Shown here: positions 18,506-26,530 of the stretch, in pieces
How positions within the stretch are numbered: the stretch's first letter is position 1
Layout of the letters: each line of letters begins with the position of its first letter
NCBI GenBank assembly: GCA_017307505.1
Contig: JAFKEE010000044.1
Coordinates: forward strand, 47,081 to 111,080
Direction of reading: 5' to 3'
Origin: Acidobacteriota bacterium
GTDB taxonomy: Bacteria; Acidobacteriota; Terriglobia; Bryobacterales; Bryobacteraceae
Length of the DNA: 64,000 bases
Made by a program: the position numbers and the translations under genes
The notes under the pieces: model-generated
What the model was told of the DNA's origin: nothing
Seen by the model: only the letters and a program-made list of their open reading frames with translations
Databases searched by the model: none

Positions 18506-19495
18506 TTGCTGGAACTCGACTCACCCCAAGCCCACGGCTGGATCGCCGCCAGACTTTCGCTCGATCCCGCCAGCCTCCAGGTGGAATCCCTGGGAGGCGG
18601 TGTCTCCAATCACGTCCTGCTGGTCCTCGCCCCCGGTTTCCGCTGCGTCTTCAAGCAATCCCTGGAACGCCTGCGCGTCGAACAGGAATGGCTCTGCCGC
18701 CGCGATCGCATCTTCCGCGAGTCGCAGATCATGCGCGACCTGGCCGTCATTCTCCCTCCTGGCAGCGTGCCCGCCATCCTGTTGGAAGACCAGGAAAACT
18801 TCCTGTTCGCCATGGAAGCCGCGCCCGAGGCGTCCCAACCCTGGAAGTCACCGTTGCTGAAAGGCGAGGTCGATCTCGATCACGCCGGCCGGGCCGGCGC
18901 GCTGCTGGGCACCTGGATCCGCGAGAGTGAGCGGCACCCGGAATGGCGGTCCACTTACGCGGACCAGACTGTCTTTGACGAGCTGCGGCTGGACCCGTAT
19001 TACCGCAGCACGGCCGCCAGGCATCCGGACCTGGCCGCCCACTTCGCGTCTCTAATACAGGAGTGCGGCGAGCACCGCATTTCTCTCGTCCACGGCGATT
19101 TCAGCCCCAAGAATCTGCTGGTTACGGACAAGTCGATGATGGTGATCGACTGGGAAGTCGTCCACTGGGGCGATCCTTCCTTCGACGCCGCGTTTCTCAC
19201 CAACCACCTCCTTCTGAAAGCCTTCCACCGCCCGCAGAGCCGGCTCGACTACGCAGCCGCCGCTTCGGCCTTCTGGCGTTCGCTCCTCGAAGTGGCGGGA
19301 CCGGAACACTCCTGGCTCCAGCCCGCGGCCATGCGCCACCTCGGCTGCCTCCTCCTGGCCCGGATCGACGGCAAATCCCCCGCGGAGTATCTCACCGCGG
19401 AGCCCGTTCGAAACCAGGTCCGCACTGCCGCACGGCAGCTGATCCTTGCCCCTCCCAGCTCCGCCATCGACGCCTTTGAAAGAGTGTTTTCATGA
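18506..19495 (+). CDS. Aminoglycoside phosphotransferase-fold small-molecule kinase
   Basis: This 329-residue protein starts at TTG 18506. The protein-kinase-like fold of the APH family is clear from LVHGDFSPKNLLV (catalytic loop with Asp and Asn, about residues 190-205) and VIDWEVVHWGDPSFDAAF (metal-binding Asp). An N-terminal nucleotide lobe shows a glycine-rich loop (LGGGVSNHVLLV) and CVFKQS with the ATP-binding Lys. The closing motif is closest in feel to methylthioribose-kinase-like sugar kinases rather than drug-resistance enzymes. It overlaps the enolase-like gene downstream by 4 bp (ATGA), so the two are co-translated and probably act on linked substrates. The substrate is unknown. 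Confidence 0.8.
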   Translation: MLELDSPQAHGWIAARLSLDPASLQVESLGGGVSNHVLLVLAPGFRCVFKQSLERLRVEQEWLCRRDRIFRESQIMRDLAVILPPGSVPAILLEDQENFLFAMEAAPEASQPWKSPLLKGEVDLDHAGRAGALLGTWIRESERHPEWRSTYADQTVFDELRLDPYYRSTAARHPDLAAHFASLIQECGEHRISLVHGDFSPKNLLVTDKSMMVIDWEVVHWGDPSFDAAFLTNHLLLKAFHRPQSRLDYAAAASAFWRSLLEVAGPEHSWLQPAAMRHLGCLLLARIDGKSPAEYLTAEPVRNQVRTAARQLILAPPSSAIDAFERVFS

Positions 19496-20772
19496 GCTTA
19501 ACCATCTCCGGACTGCGTGCCCTGCAGATTCTCGACTCCCGCGGCGTCCCTACCCTCGAGGTCGAGGTCACGCTCAGCAACGGCATTTCTGCCACAGCCC
19601 AGGTACCCTCCGGCGCCTCCACCGGCCGCCACGAAGCCGTCGAACTCCGGGATGGAGACCCGCAACTGTACGCGGGCAAAGGCGTCACCCGAGCCTGCCG
19701 CAACGTCGAGACGGAACTCGCCCACGCCCTCACTGGCATGGACGCTACGGACCAGGGCGCCCTCGACCGCCGCATGATCGAGCTTGACGGAACGCCCTCG
19801 AAGGCCCGCCTGGGCGCCAATGCCACCCTCGGCATCAGCTGCGCCGTCGCCCGCGCAGTCAGCCTTTCCCATCGCGAACCTCTCTGGCAAACCCTCTCCC
19901 GTCAACACGCCACGAAGCCATCGCTCCCGCTTCCGATGGTCAATATCCTCTCCGGAGGCCTCCACGCCGGACGCCAGGTGGAGTTTCAGGACTTCCTGGC
20001 TGTCGCCCACGGCTTCGCCACTTACTCAGAGTCGCTGCATGCCATCGTCTCCATCCACCGCGAGGCCCGCAGAATCCTGGACGACCGCGGATACCTCGTC
20101 ACCGGCGTCGCCGACGAGGGTGGTTGGGGCCCCGTTCTGCCCTCTAACGAGGCAGCTCTCATCATCCTCACGCAGGCGATTGAGAACGCAGGCTTTAAGC
20201 CCGGCGACGAGGTTTCCATCGCCATCGATGCCGCCTCTTCGCACTTCTATGAGGACGGCCGCTACGTCCTGCGCTCCGAAGGCCGCACCTTGGGCGTCGA
20301 TGAATTGATTGACCTCTATGAGACGTGGGCAGGCCAATACCCCATCCGTTCCCTGGAAGACGGGCTCGATCAGGACGACTGGGCCGGCTGGTCCAGGCTG
20401 ACCCAGCGCCTGGGCTCTCGCATGCAACTGATTGGAGACGATTTCTTCACCACCAACCCGCGGCGGCTCCGCCAGGGCATCGCCAACCACTCCGCCAATG
20501 CGGTGCTGGTCAAGATGAACCAGATCGGCACCATCACTGAGACCTTTGAGGTGCTCCGTCTCGCGGCGCAGGCCGGGTGGCGTGCCGTGGTCTCCGCCCG
20601 CAGCGGGGAGACCGAAGATAACTTCCTGGCCGATCTCGCCTGCGCCTCCGGCGCCGGACAGATCAAGGTCGGATCGATTACCCGCTCGTCCAGATTGTCC
20701 AAATATAACCGCCTGCTCGCCATCGAGCGCGACGGCCAGCTTACCTGGACCGCTTCTTCGCCGTGGTTTTAA
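19492..20772 (+). CDS. Enolase paralogue with altered active site
   Basis: This 426-residue protein is full length for enolase. Retained, with E. coli equivalents in brackets: the Ser loop GASTG (41-45), H158 (H159), E209 (E209), metal ligands D246, E289 and D316, K341 (K342, general base) and K392 (K393). Changed: E168 becomes D167 (VEFQDF) and H370 becomes A369 (VVSARSGETED). H370 and E168 contact substrate or assist catalysis in normal enolase, so activity on 2-phosphoglycerate may be reduced or the substrate different. It is co-translated with a kinase rather than with glycolytic genes. The 3' end overlaps the convergent SET gene by 32 bp. It may be a secondary enolase or an enzyme acting on a related phosphorylated 2-hydroxy acid. 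Confidence 0.85.
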   Translation: MSLTISGLRALQILDSRGVPTLEVEVTLSNGISATAQVPSGASTGRHEAVELRDGDPQLYAGKGVTRACRNVETELAHALTGMDATDQGALDRRMIELDGTPSKARLGANATLGISCAVARAVSLSHREPLWQTLSRQHATKPSLPLPMVNILSGGLHAGRQVEFQDFLAVAHGFATYSESLHAIVSIHREARRILDDRGYLVTGVADEGGWGPVLPSNEAALIILTQAIENAGFKPGDEVSIAIDAASSHFYEDGRYVLRSEGRTLGVDELIDLYETWAGQYPIRSLEDGLDQDDWAGWSRLTQRLGSRMQLIGDDFFTTNPRRLRQGIANHSANAVLVKMNQIGTITETFEVLRLAAQAGWRAVVSARSGETEDNFLADLACASGAGQIKVGSITRSSRLSKYNRLLAIERDGQLTWTASSPWF

Positions 20773-21289
20773 CGCGCTTCCCTGTCGTCTTCGTCGCCTT
20801 CCGGGCGGCCTTCTTGCGCGGCTTCGGTTCCTTCTTCAGGTTGATCGTGCCGCGGCAGTCGGCGGCTCCACACGCGCAGGGCACGGCCGCTACATCGTGG
20901 TCGAACCGGTAGTCGATGGTCAATTCCTCACCGGGCTGAATATCCCTGGCCGACATATAGAGGATGTGGCCCCTGAGGATCCATGCATAACAGTTCGGCG
21001 TGCAGCAGTGGTTGATATACTGCGCTCCACTCCCGCCGACGCTACCGTCGATGGTCCAGTAACTGGTCAGCGTGAAGAGATAGTTCAGCGGACCATCGGC
21101 CCGGCGATTGGTCTCCTTGCGATTGATCTTCTCGCCGGTGTATTCGATGATCTTGCGGCCCTTGGGAATCAGCTCTTTGGCGTAGATCCCCCATCGGTGA
21201 ATGGGGGAAGGTCGCACCTCGAGCGCGAAGCAGGCCTTCTTCTCGTCAATCTGGGGGATAGGTTCCTTCTTGGAAGGGGCGGTGGGCAT
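20741..21289 (-). CDS. SET-domain lysine methyltransferase with histone-H1-like tail
   Basis: This 182-residue protein is a compact SET protein. HRWGIYA (31-37) is the first SAM motif, YINHCCTPNC (91-100) is the NHxCxPN signature, and ELTIDY (122-127) carries the catalytic Tyr. A post-SET zinc motif CxCxxxxC follows at 138-145 and pairs with C100. Residues 152-182 are almost all Lys, Arg, Ala and Thr, resembling bacterial histone-H1-like DNA-binding tails. The enzyme should use SAM to methylate protein lysines, possibly on a DNA-associated protein or its own tail. SET proteins are widespread in eukaryotes and scattered in bacteria, often by transfer. The gene overlaps the end of the enolase-like gene convergently. 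Confidence 0.88.
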   Translation of the reverse strand: MPTAPSKKEPIPQIDEKKACFALEVRPSPIHRWGIYAKELIPKGRKIIEYTGEKINRKETNRRADGPLNYLFTLTSYWTIDGSVGGSGAQYINHCCTPNCYAWILRGHILYMSARDIQPGEELTIDYRFDHDVAAVPCACGAADCRGTINLKKEPKPRKKAARKATKTTGKRVKTTAKKRSR

Positions 21290-21369
21290 GGAGAGTCTGA
21301 TCGGCAGTCAGGTTTTCAGGAAGGGCAGCAGAGCGCCGGCTGCCAGGCGGCTAACGGCTCAATCTGTTC

Positions 21370-21483
21370 CTAGAAGTCGTCTTTTTGGCTGTTCTGCTGC
21401 TTCGTCCTGCGGCGCAGAATGATGATCAACACACAGGCAACGGCGAGCACGCCGCTGACAATTCGAACCAGATTTTCGTCCAA
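21370..21483 (-). CDS. Small single-pass membrane protein (37 residues)
   Basis: Reading the minus strand from TTG 21483 gives 37 residues: an acidic start (DENLVR), one hydrophobic helix (IVSGVLAVACVLIIIL), then a basic flank (RRRTKQQ) and a short polar tail ending in DDF. A strong Shine-Dalgarno-like GGAGG sits 7 bases upstream of the TTG. The layout of acidic outside, helix and basic inside fits a typical bacterial small membrane protein. A hairpin-forming 16-bp site lies 18 bp upstream of the start. No family is recognised. The gene is short, so codon-level proof is limited. Confidence 0.55.
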   Translation of the reverse strand: MDENLVRIVSGVLAVACVLIIILRRRTKQQNSQKDDF

Positions 21484-21501
21484 GGCGGAACCTCCGAACA
21501 A

Positions 21502-21517
21502 CTGTCCGTATGGACAG
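21502..21517. promoter_or_regulatory. 16-bp interrupted palindrome, operator-like
   Basis: CTGTCC and GGACAG flank a 4-nt centre (CTGTCCGTATGGACAG). The site lies between a -10-like TATACAAT (minus strand) and the ribosome-binding site of the small membrane protein gene. This is where a repressor would bind. No regulator family is assigned. Confidence 0.4.
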
Positions 21518-21630
21518 TGTATTGTATACGATCGGCTCAGCCGAGGGGAACCCTTAACTAATCCGCCGCGGGCGGGTCTGCCCGCCCCTGCTCTCCGGCA
21601 GGCGCGCGGGCAGGCCCGGACTCACGCAGC

Positions 21631-22590
<960 letters not shown>

Positions 22591-22698
22591 TTAGAAGTAC
22601 GCGGCGATCCGAAGTGGAAAGCGGACGGCCTCATCTGATTGTAACGGCTTCGCGCCCGCGCGAGCATGGCGCCCCGGCAGGGATAGAATAGAGAGTTC

Positions 22699-23694
22699 AT
22701 GCAGGTTCCGGATTCCGCTCAAGAGTACTTCGGCCGGCAGACCGAGAAGCTCCGCCGCCAGCTCAAAAAGAAACGTATCGTCTTCCCCGAAGGCGAAGAC
22801 CCCCGCGTCATCGAGGCCGCTTCCCGCCTCTGCCGCGAGGAACTGGTCATCCCCATCCTCATGGGCCGCCCCAAGGGCAATATCGCCTCCTGCGTGGTGG
22901 TCGAACAGCCCGAGAACAACCCCAAGCTGAAAGACTACGCCGCCATCCTGCACGACCGCCGCAAGTCGCGCGGCATCACCATGGCCGAATGCGAGAAGAT
23001 CGCCCTCAACCCCCTGGTCTTCGCGGGACTCATGGTTCACTCCGGTGACGGCGACGGTTTCGTCGGCGGAGCCGCCACCACCACCGCCGACACCTTTCGC
23101 GCCGCCCACATGACCATCGGCATGCGCCACGACATCAAAACCGCCTCCGGCGTCATGATCGTCTGTACCCATGCCCAGGAGTGCGGTGAAAACGGCGTCA
23201 TTGCCATGGCCGACCCGGCCCTCATGATCGACCCGACGCCCACCCAACTGGCCGACATCGCCATCGCCACCGCCGAAACTACCCGCAACGTCATCGGCGT
23301 CGAACCCATCGTCGCCCTGCTCTCGTTCTCCACCAAGGGCAGCGCCAAACATCCCCTGGCCGAGAAGGTCAAGGAAGCCCGCCGCATCGTCGAGGCCCGC
23401 CGGCCCGATCTGCACATTGACGGCGAACTCCAGGCCGACGCCGCCCTCATCCCCGGCATCGGCCAGTCCAAAGCGCCCGGTTCCACCGTGGCCGGCAAGG
23501 CGAACACGCTCATCTTCCCCGACGTCGGCTCCGCAAATATCAGCGTCAAACTCGTGGAACGCCTCGGCGGGGCAATCTGCACCGGCCCCCTCTTCCAGGG
23601 CTTCCTGAAACCCGCCAATGACCTCTCGCGCGGCTGCACCGGCGAGGATATTTATCGATTGGGGATCCTCACCGCGCTGCAAGCCGGCGCCTGA
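22699..23694 (+). CDS. pta: Phosphate acetyltransferase
   Basis: This 331-residue protein matches the single-domain phosphotransacetylase that interconverts acetyl-CoA and acetyl-phosphate. Characteristic segments are KKRIVFPEGEDPRVIEAA (about 25-42), GLMVHSGDGDGFVGGAATTT, GVMIVCTHAQECGENG, LSFSTKGSAKHP and a C-terminal LVERLGGAICTGPLFQG. Phosphate butyryltransferase or the C-terminal domain of malic enzymes is a related alternative, but there is no malic domain here. The histone-deacetylase-like gene begins 2 bp after its stop, so the pair is likely translationally coupled. No ackA is adjacent. Confidence 0.88.
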   Translation: MQVPDSAQEYFGRQTEKLRRQLKKKRIVFPEGEDPRVIEAASRLCREELVIPILMGRPKGNIASCVVVEQPENNPKLKDYAAILHDRRKSRGITMAECEKIALNPLVFAGLMVHSGDGDGFVGGAATTTADTFRAAHMTIGMRHDIKTASGVMIVCTHAQECGENGVIAMADPALMIDPTPTQLADIAIATAETTRNVIGVEPIVALLSFSTKGSAKHPLAEKVKEARRIVEARRPDLHIDGELQADAALIPGIGQSKAPGSTVAGKANTLIFPDVGSANISVKLVERLGGAICTGPLFQGFLKPANDLSRGCTGEDIYRLGILTALQAGA

Positions 23695-23696
23695 CC

Positions 23697-24629
23697 ATGC
23701 TGCCGTTCCCGCTGATCTATCACGACGGTTACGATCTCAAATTCGGCGCCCACGTCTTCCCCTCGCAGAAATACCGCCTCATCCGAGCCTGCCTCATCGA
23801 TGAGTACATCGCCGGACCGGAAGACTTCCTCACGCCGGAACCGGCCACGGCGGAGCAACTCCAGCTCGTCCACACCCCGGACTGGATCGCCAAACTCCAG
23901 AGCGGCAAGCTCACCTATCACGAGATCCTCAAGCTCGAAGTGCCTTACTCCCGCAAGATGGTCGAGGCCTTCTTCCTCGCCGCCGGCGGCACTCTGCTCG
24001 CCGCCCGCCAGGCGTTGCTGCACGGCATCGGCTTCAACATCGGAGGCGGCTTCCACCACGCGTTCCCCGGCCATGGCGAAGGCTTCTGCGCCATCAACGA
24101 TATGGCCGTGGCCATCCGCGTCCTCCAGCAGGAACACCGGATCCGAACCGCTCTCGTAATCGATTGTGATGTCCATCACGGCAACGGCACTGCCGCAGTC
24201 TTTGCGCACGACCCGTCGGTCTTCACCATCTCCATCCACCACTTCAACAACTACCCCACGGAGAAGCCGCCCTCCACGGTGGACATCCACCTCGGTGACG
24301 GCGTAGGCGACCAGGAATACCTGGAGAAATTGCGCTCCGCCTACGACACCGCCGTCTGCGGCTTCCGGCCCGATCTGGTAGTCTACGTGGCCGGGTCCGA
24401 CCCATACTATGATGACAAGCTGGGTGGGCTTTCCCTCACCAGAGAAGGCCTGTTCCTCCGCGATCGCGTGGTGTTCGACGCCGCGCTGCGGCAGGGCGTA
24501 CCGGTGGCTGTCACCCTGGCCGGCGGTTACGCACGCAAACTGGAAGACACGGTGACGCTCCACATGCGCACGGTGAAAGCCGCGCTGGCGTCATACGAAG
24601 AGTTCGGTTGGAAGTCTGACGCGGACTGA
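23697..24629 (+). CDS. Histone-deacetylase-superfamily protein
   Basis: This 310-residue protein is a complete class I/IV-like deacetylase. The catalytic His pair is in GGGFHHAFPGHGEGFC (about 116-131). Zinc ligands are in DCDVHHGNG (D158, H160) and AGSDPYYDDKLGG, and the transition-state Tyr is in LAGGYA. In bacteria such enzymes deacetylate protein lysines, acetylpolyamines or acetoin-related substrates. The gene starts 2 bp after pta, which makes or consumes acetyl-phosphate, the main non-enzymatic acetyl donor for proteins. A role in reversing acetylation linked to carbon flux is plausible but inferred. Confidence 0.9.
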   Translation: MLPFPLIYHDGYDLKFGAHVFPSQKYRLIRACLIDEYIAGPEDFLTPEPATAEQLQLVHTPDWIAKLQSGKLTYHEILKLEVPYSRKMVEAFFLAAGGTLLAARQALLHGIGFNIGGGFHHAFPGHGEGFCAINDMAVAIRVLQQEHRIRTALVIDCDVHHGNGTAAVFAHDPSVFTISIHHFNNYPTEKPPSTVDIHLGDGVGDQEYLEKLRSAYDTAVCGFRPDLVVYVAGSDPYYDDKLGGLSLTREGLFLRDRVVFDAALRQGVPVAVTLAGGYARKLEDTVTLHMRTVKAALASYEEFGWKSDAD

Positions 24630-24653
24630 GACCGTCCGCCAAGCGAGGTGGCT

Positions 24654-26375
24654 ATGCGGAATTTGACTCGGCGCGGCTTCATCGCCGCCGGCAGCGCGCT
24701 GTCCTATGCGCGGATCCTGGGCGCCAACGACCGTCTGCGTGTGGGCCTGGTGGGCGCCGGAGGTCGCGGCACCTATGTCGCCCGCTACGCCAAGGAGTTC
24801 GGCAACGCCGACATCGCCGCCTTTGCCGATATCTATCAGCCGCGCATCGACAAGGCGAAACAGGAACTCAACGCCAACGGCGACGCCCATCGCGATTTCC
24901 GCGAACTCCTCAACCGCAAGGACATCGACGCCGTCATCATCGGCTCACCTGACCACTGGCATGTGCCCATGACCGTCGCCGCCGTCACCGCCGGCAAGGA
25001 CGTCTATGTCGAAAAGCCGCTCACCCATAACGTGGAGGAAGGCCGCACCGTCATCGACGCCGTCCGCAAATCCAATCGGATCGTCCAGGTTGGCTACCAG
25101 CAGCGTAGCTACCCGCACATGGCGCAGGCCCGCGAGTTGATCCAGGGGGGCCGCATCGGCACCATCACCCAGGTGCTCACCTGGTGGAACCAGAACTACA
25201 TGAATCGCGAGGAGCCGCGCATCGACGTCTCCAAACTCGAATGGCAGCAGTTCCTCGGCAACGCCTGCCCGCGCGAGTTCGATCCCTGGCGCTATAGCAA
25301 CTGGCGCTGGTTCTGGGATTACGGCAACGGCACCCTCACCGACCTTTTCTCCCACTGGATCGACACCGTCCACTGGGTCATGGGCGACAGCGTCCCCACT
25401 GAGGCCCGCGGCCAGGGCTCCCGCTTTCTCATCCCCTGGTACGAATGTCCCGACACCGTCAGCGTCGAGCTCCTCTACCCGAAGAACTTCCAGGTCTCCT
25501 ACGTCAGCACGATGGTCACCGGAATGGAAGACGGCGGCATCCTCTTCCGCGGCACCGAAGGGACTCTTCGTTTGACGCGCCCCTTCATCGAGGTCTATCC
25601 GGAGAAGGGCGTCGACGACAAACGAACCCACGTCCGCCAGGCCTCGCTCACCGTCGATGCGAAGCGCGAAGGCACCATCGACCACGTCCTGAACTGGATG
25701 GACTGCATCAAGACCCGCAAGCAGCCCAACGCCCCCGTCGAGTCATCTGTAGACGCGGCCAACGCCGCCCACTGGGGCAACGAGGCCATTCGCAGCGGCC
25801 GCGCCATCTCCACCCCGCCGGCCGACGGCGCCTGGCTCCCGCTCTTCAATGGCCGTGACCTCGACGGCTGGATCCAGGACACGCCCGGCCTCTGGAGCGT
25901 TCGCGACGGCATGATCGTCGGCAAGCACACCGGCCTCAAGTGGAACGACTTCCTGCGCACGAAGGAAACCTACGAGGACTTCGAACTCGCGCTGGAATTC
26001 CGTCTCCTGAATGGTGAAGGCAACAGCGGAGTGCAGTTCCGCAGTGTGAACGACCTGCAGCCGCACGAACTCTTCGGCTACCAGGCGGACATCGGCCAGC
26101 AGTATTGGGGCTGCCTGTATGACGAATCGCGCCGCCGCAAGATTCTGGCCCAGGCCCCCGCCCCGGCCATCGAGAAGATCGACAAAAACGGGTGGCACAC
26201 CTACGCAGTCAAGGCCTATGGCAACCACATCACCATCACCCTCGACGGCATGCGCACAGTAGACTACACCGAAACCGAGCGCGGCATCCTCAAGCGAGGT
26301 CTGATAGCCCTACAGGTGCACGCCGGCCCCGGCATCGAAGTCTGGTTCCGCAACATCCGCATCAAGGAACTATGA
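24654..26375 (+). CDS. Tat-exported Gfo/Idh/MocA oxidoreductase fused to DUF1080 sugar hydrolase
   Basis: The ATG at 24654 is preferred over the in-frame GTG at 24648, which lies inside the ribosome-binding site AGCGAGG. The 573-residue product begins with a Tat signal (NLTRRGFIAAGSAL). Residues 30-380 form a Gfo/Idh/MocA enzyme: VGLVGAGGRGTYV (dinucleotide loop) and DVYVEKPLTHN with the catalytic-region EKP. Residues 395-573 are a 3-keto-disaccharide hydrolase-type (DUF1080) domain: WLPLFNGRDLDGW, GNSGVQFRS, GYQADIGQQYWGCLYDE and a final HAGPGIEVWFRNIRIKEL. The two activities belong to the same 3-keto-sugar pathway, in which an oxidoreductase oxidises the 3-OH and a hydrolase or lyase cleaves the 3-keto glycoside. 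One chain could do both steps in the periplasm. Confidence 0.88.
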   Translation: MRNLTRRGFIAAGSALSYARILGANDRLRVGLVGAGGRGTYVARYAKEFGNADIAAFADIYQPRIDKAKQELNANGDAHRDFRELLNRKDIDAVIIGSPDHWHVPMTVAAVTAGKDVYVEKPLTHNVEEGRTVIDAVRKSNRIVQVGYQQRSYPHMAQARELIQGGRIGTITQVLTWWNQNYMNREEPRIDVSKLEWQQFLGNACPREFDPWRYSNWRWFWDYGNGTLTDLFSHWIDTVHWVMGDSVPTEARGQGSRFLIPWYECPDTVSVELLYPKNFQVSYVSTMVTGMEDGGILFRGTEGTLRLTRPFIEVYPEKGVDDKRTHVRQASLTVDAKREGTIDHVLNWMDCIKTRKQPNAPVESSVDAANAAHWGNEAIRSGRAISTPPADGAWLPLFNGRDLDGWIQDTPGLWSVRDGMIVGKHTGLKWNDFLRTKETYEDFELALEFRLLNGEGNSGVQFRSVNDLQPHELFGYQADIGQQYWGCLYDESRRRKILAQAPAPAIEKIDKNGWHTYAVKAYGNHITITLDGMRTVDYTETERGILKRGLIALQVHAGPGIEVWFRNIRIKEL

Positions 26376-26455
26376 GGGGACGTTCTCGTCTGTCCCAAAC
26401 GATTACGTCTCCAACCCAAACGAAGCCGCCCAAGTGGACAGACCAGAACGTCCCC
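26376..26455. repeat. 20-bp inverted repeat with 40-nt spacer (REP/MITE-like hairpin)
   Basis: The left arm 26376-26395 (GGGGACGTTCTCGTCTGTCC) and the right arm 26436-26455 are reverse complements at 19 of 20 positions. The left arm begins on the base after the TGA stop of the oxidoreductase gene. It would form a very stable RNA hairpin. It looks like a mobile or REP-type intergenic element, or a transcript-end structure without a T-tract. No second copy was seen in the window. Confidence 0.7.
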
Positions 26456-26498
26456 ACCGCCGGGGATACATTCACGTCCCCCCAGCGGCCAGCCCGAA

Positions 26499-26530
26499 AG
26501 CTGACAGCTGACAGCTGAGAGCTGACAGCT
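26499..26530. repeat. Short tandem repeat, AGCTGACA-type
   Basis: Four consecutive 8-bp units (AGCTGACA, AGCTGACA, AGCTGAGA, AGCTGACA-like) run into the stop codon of the ADOP permease gene on the minus strand. It may mark slippage between two converging genes. Confidence 0.6.
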
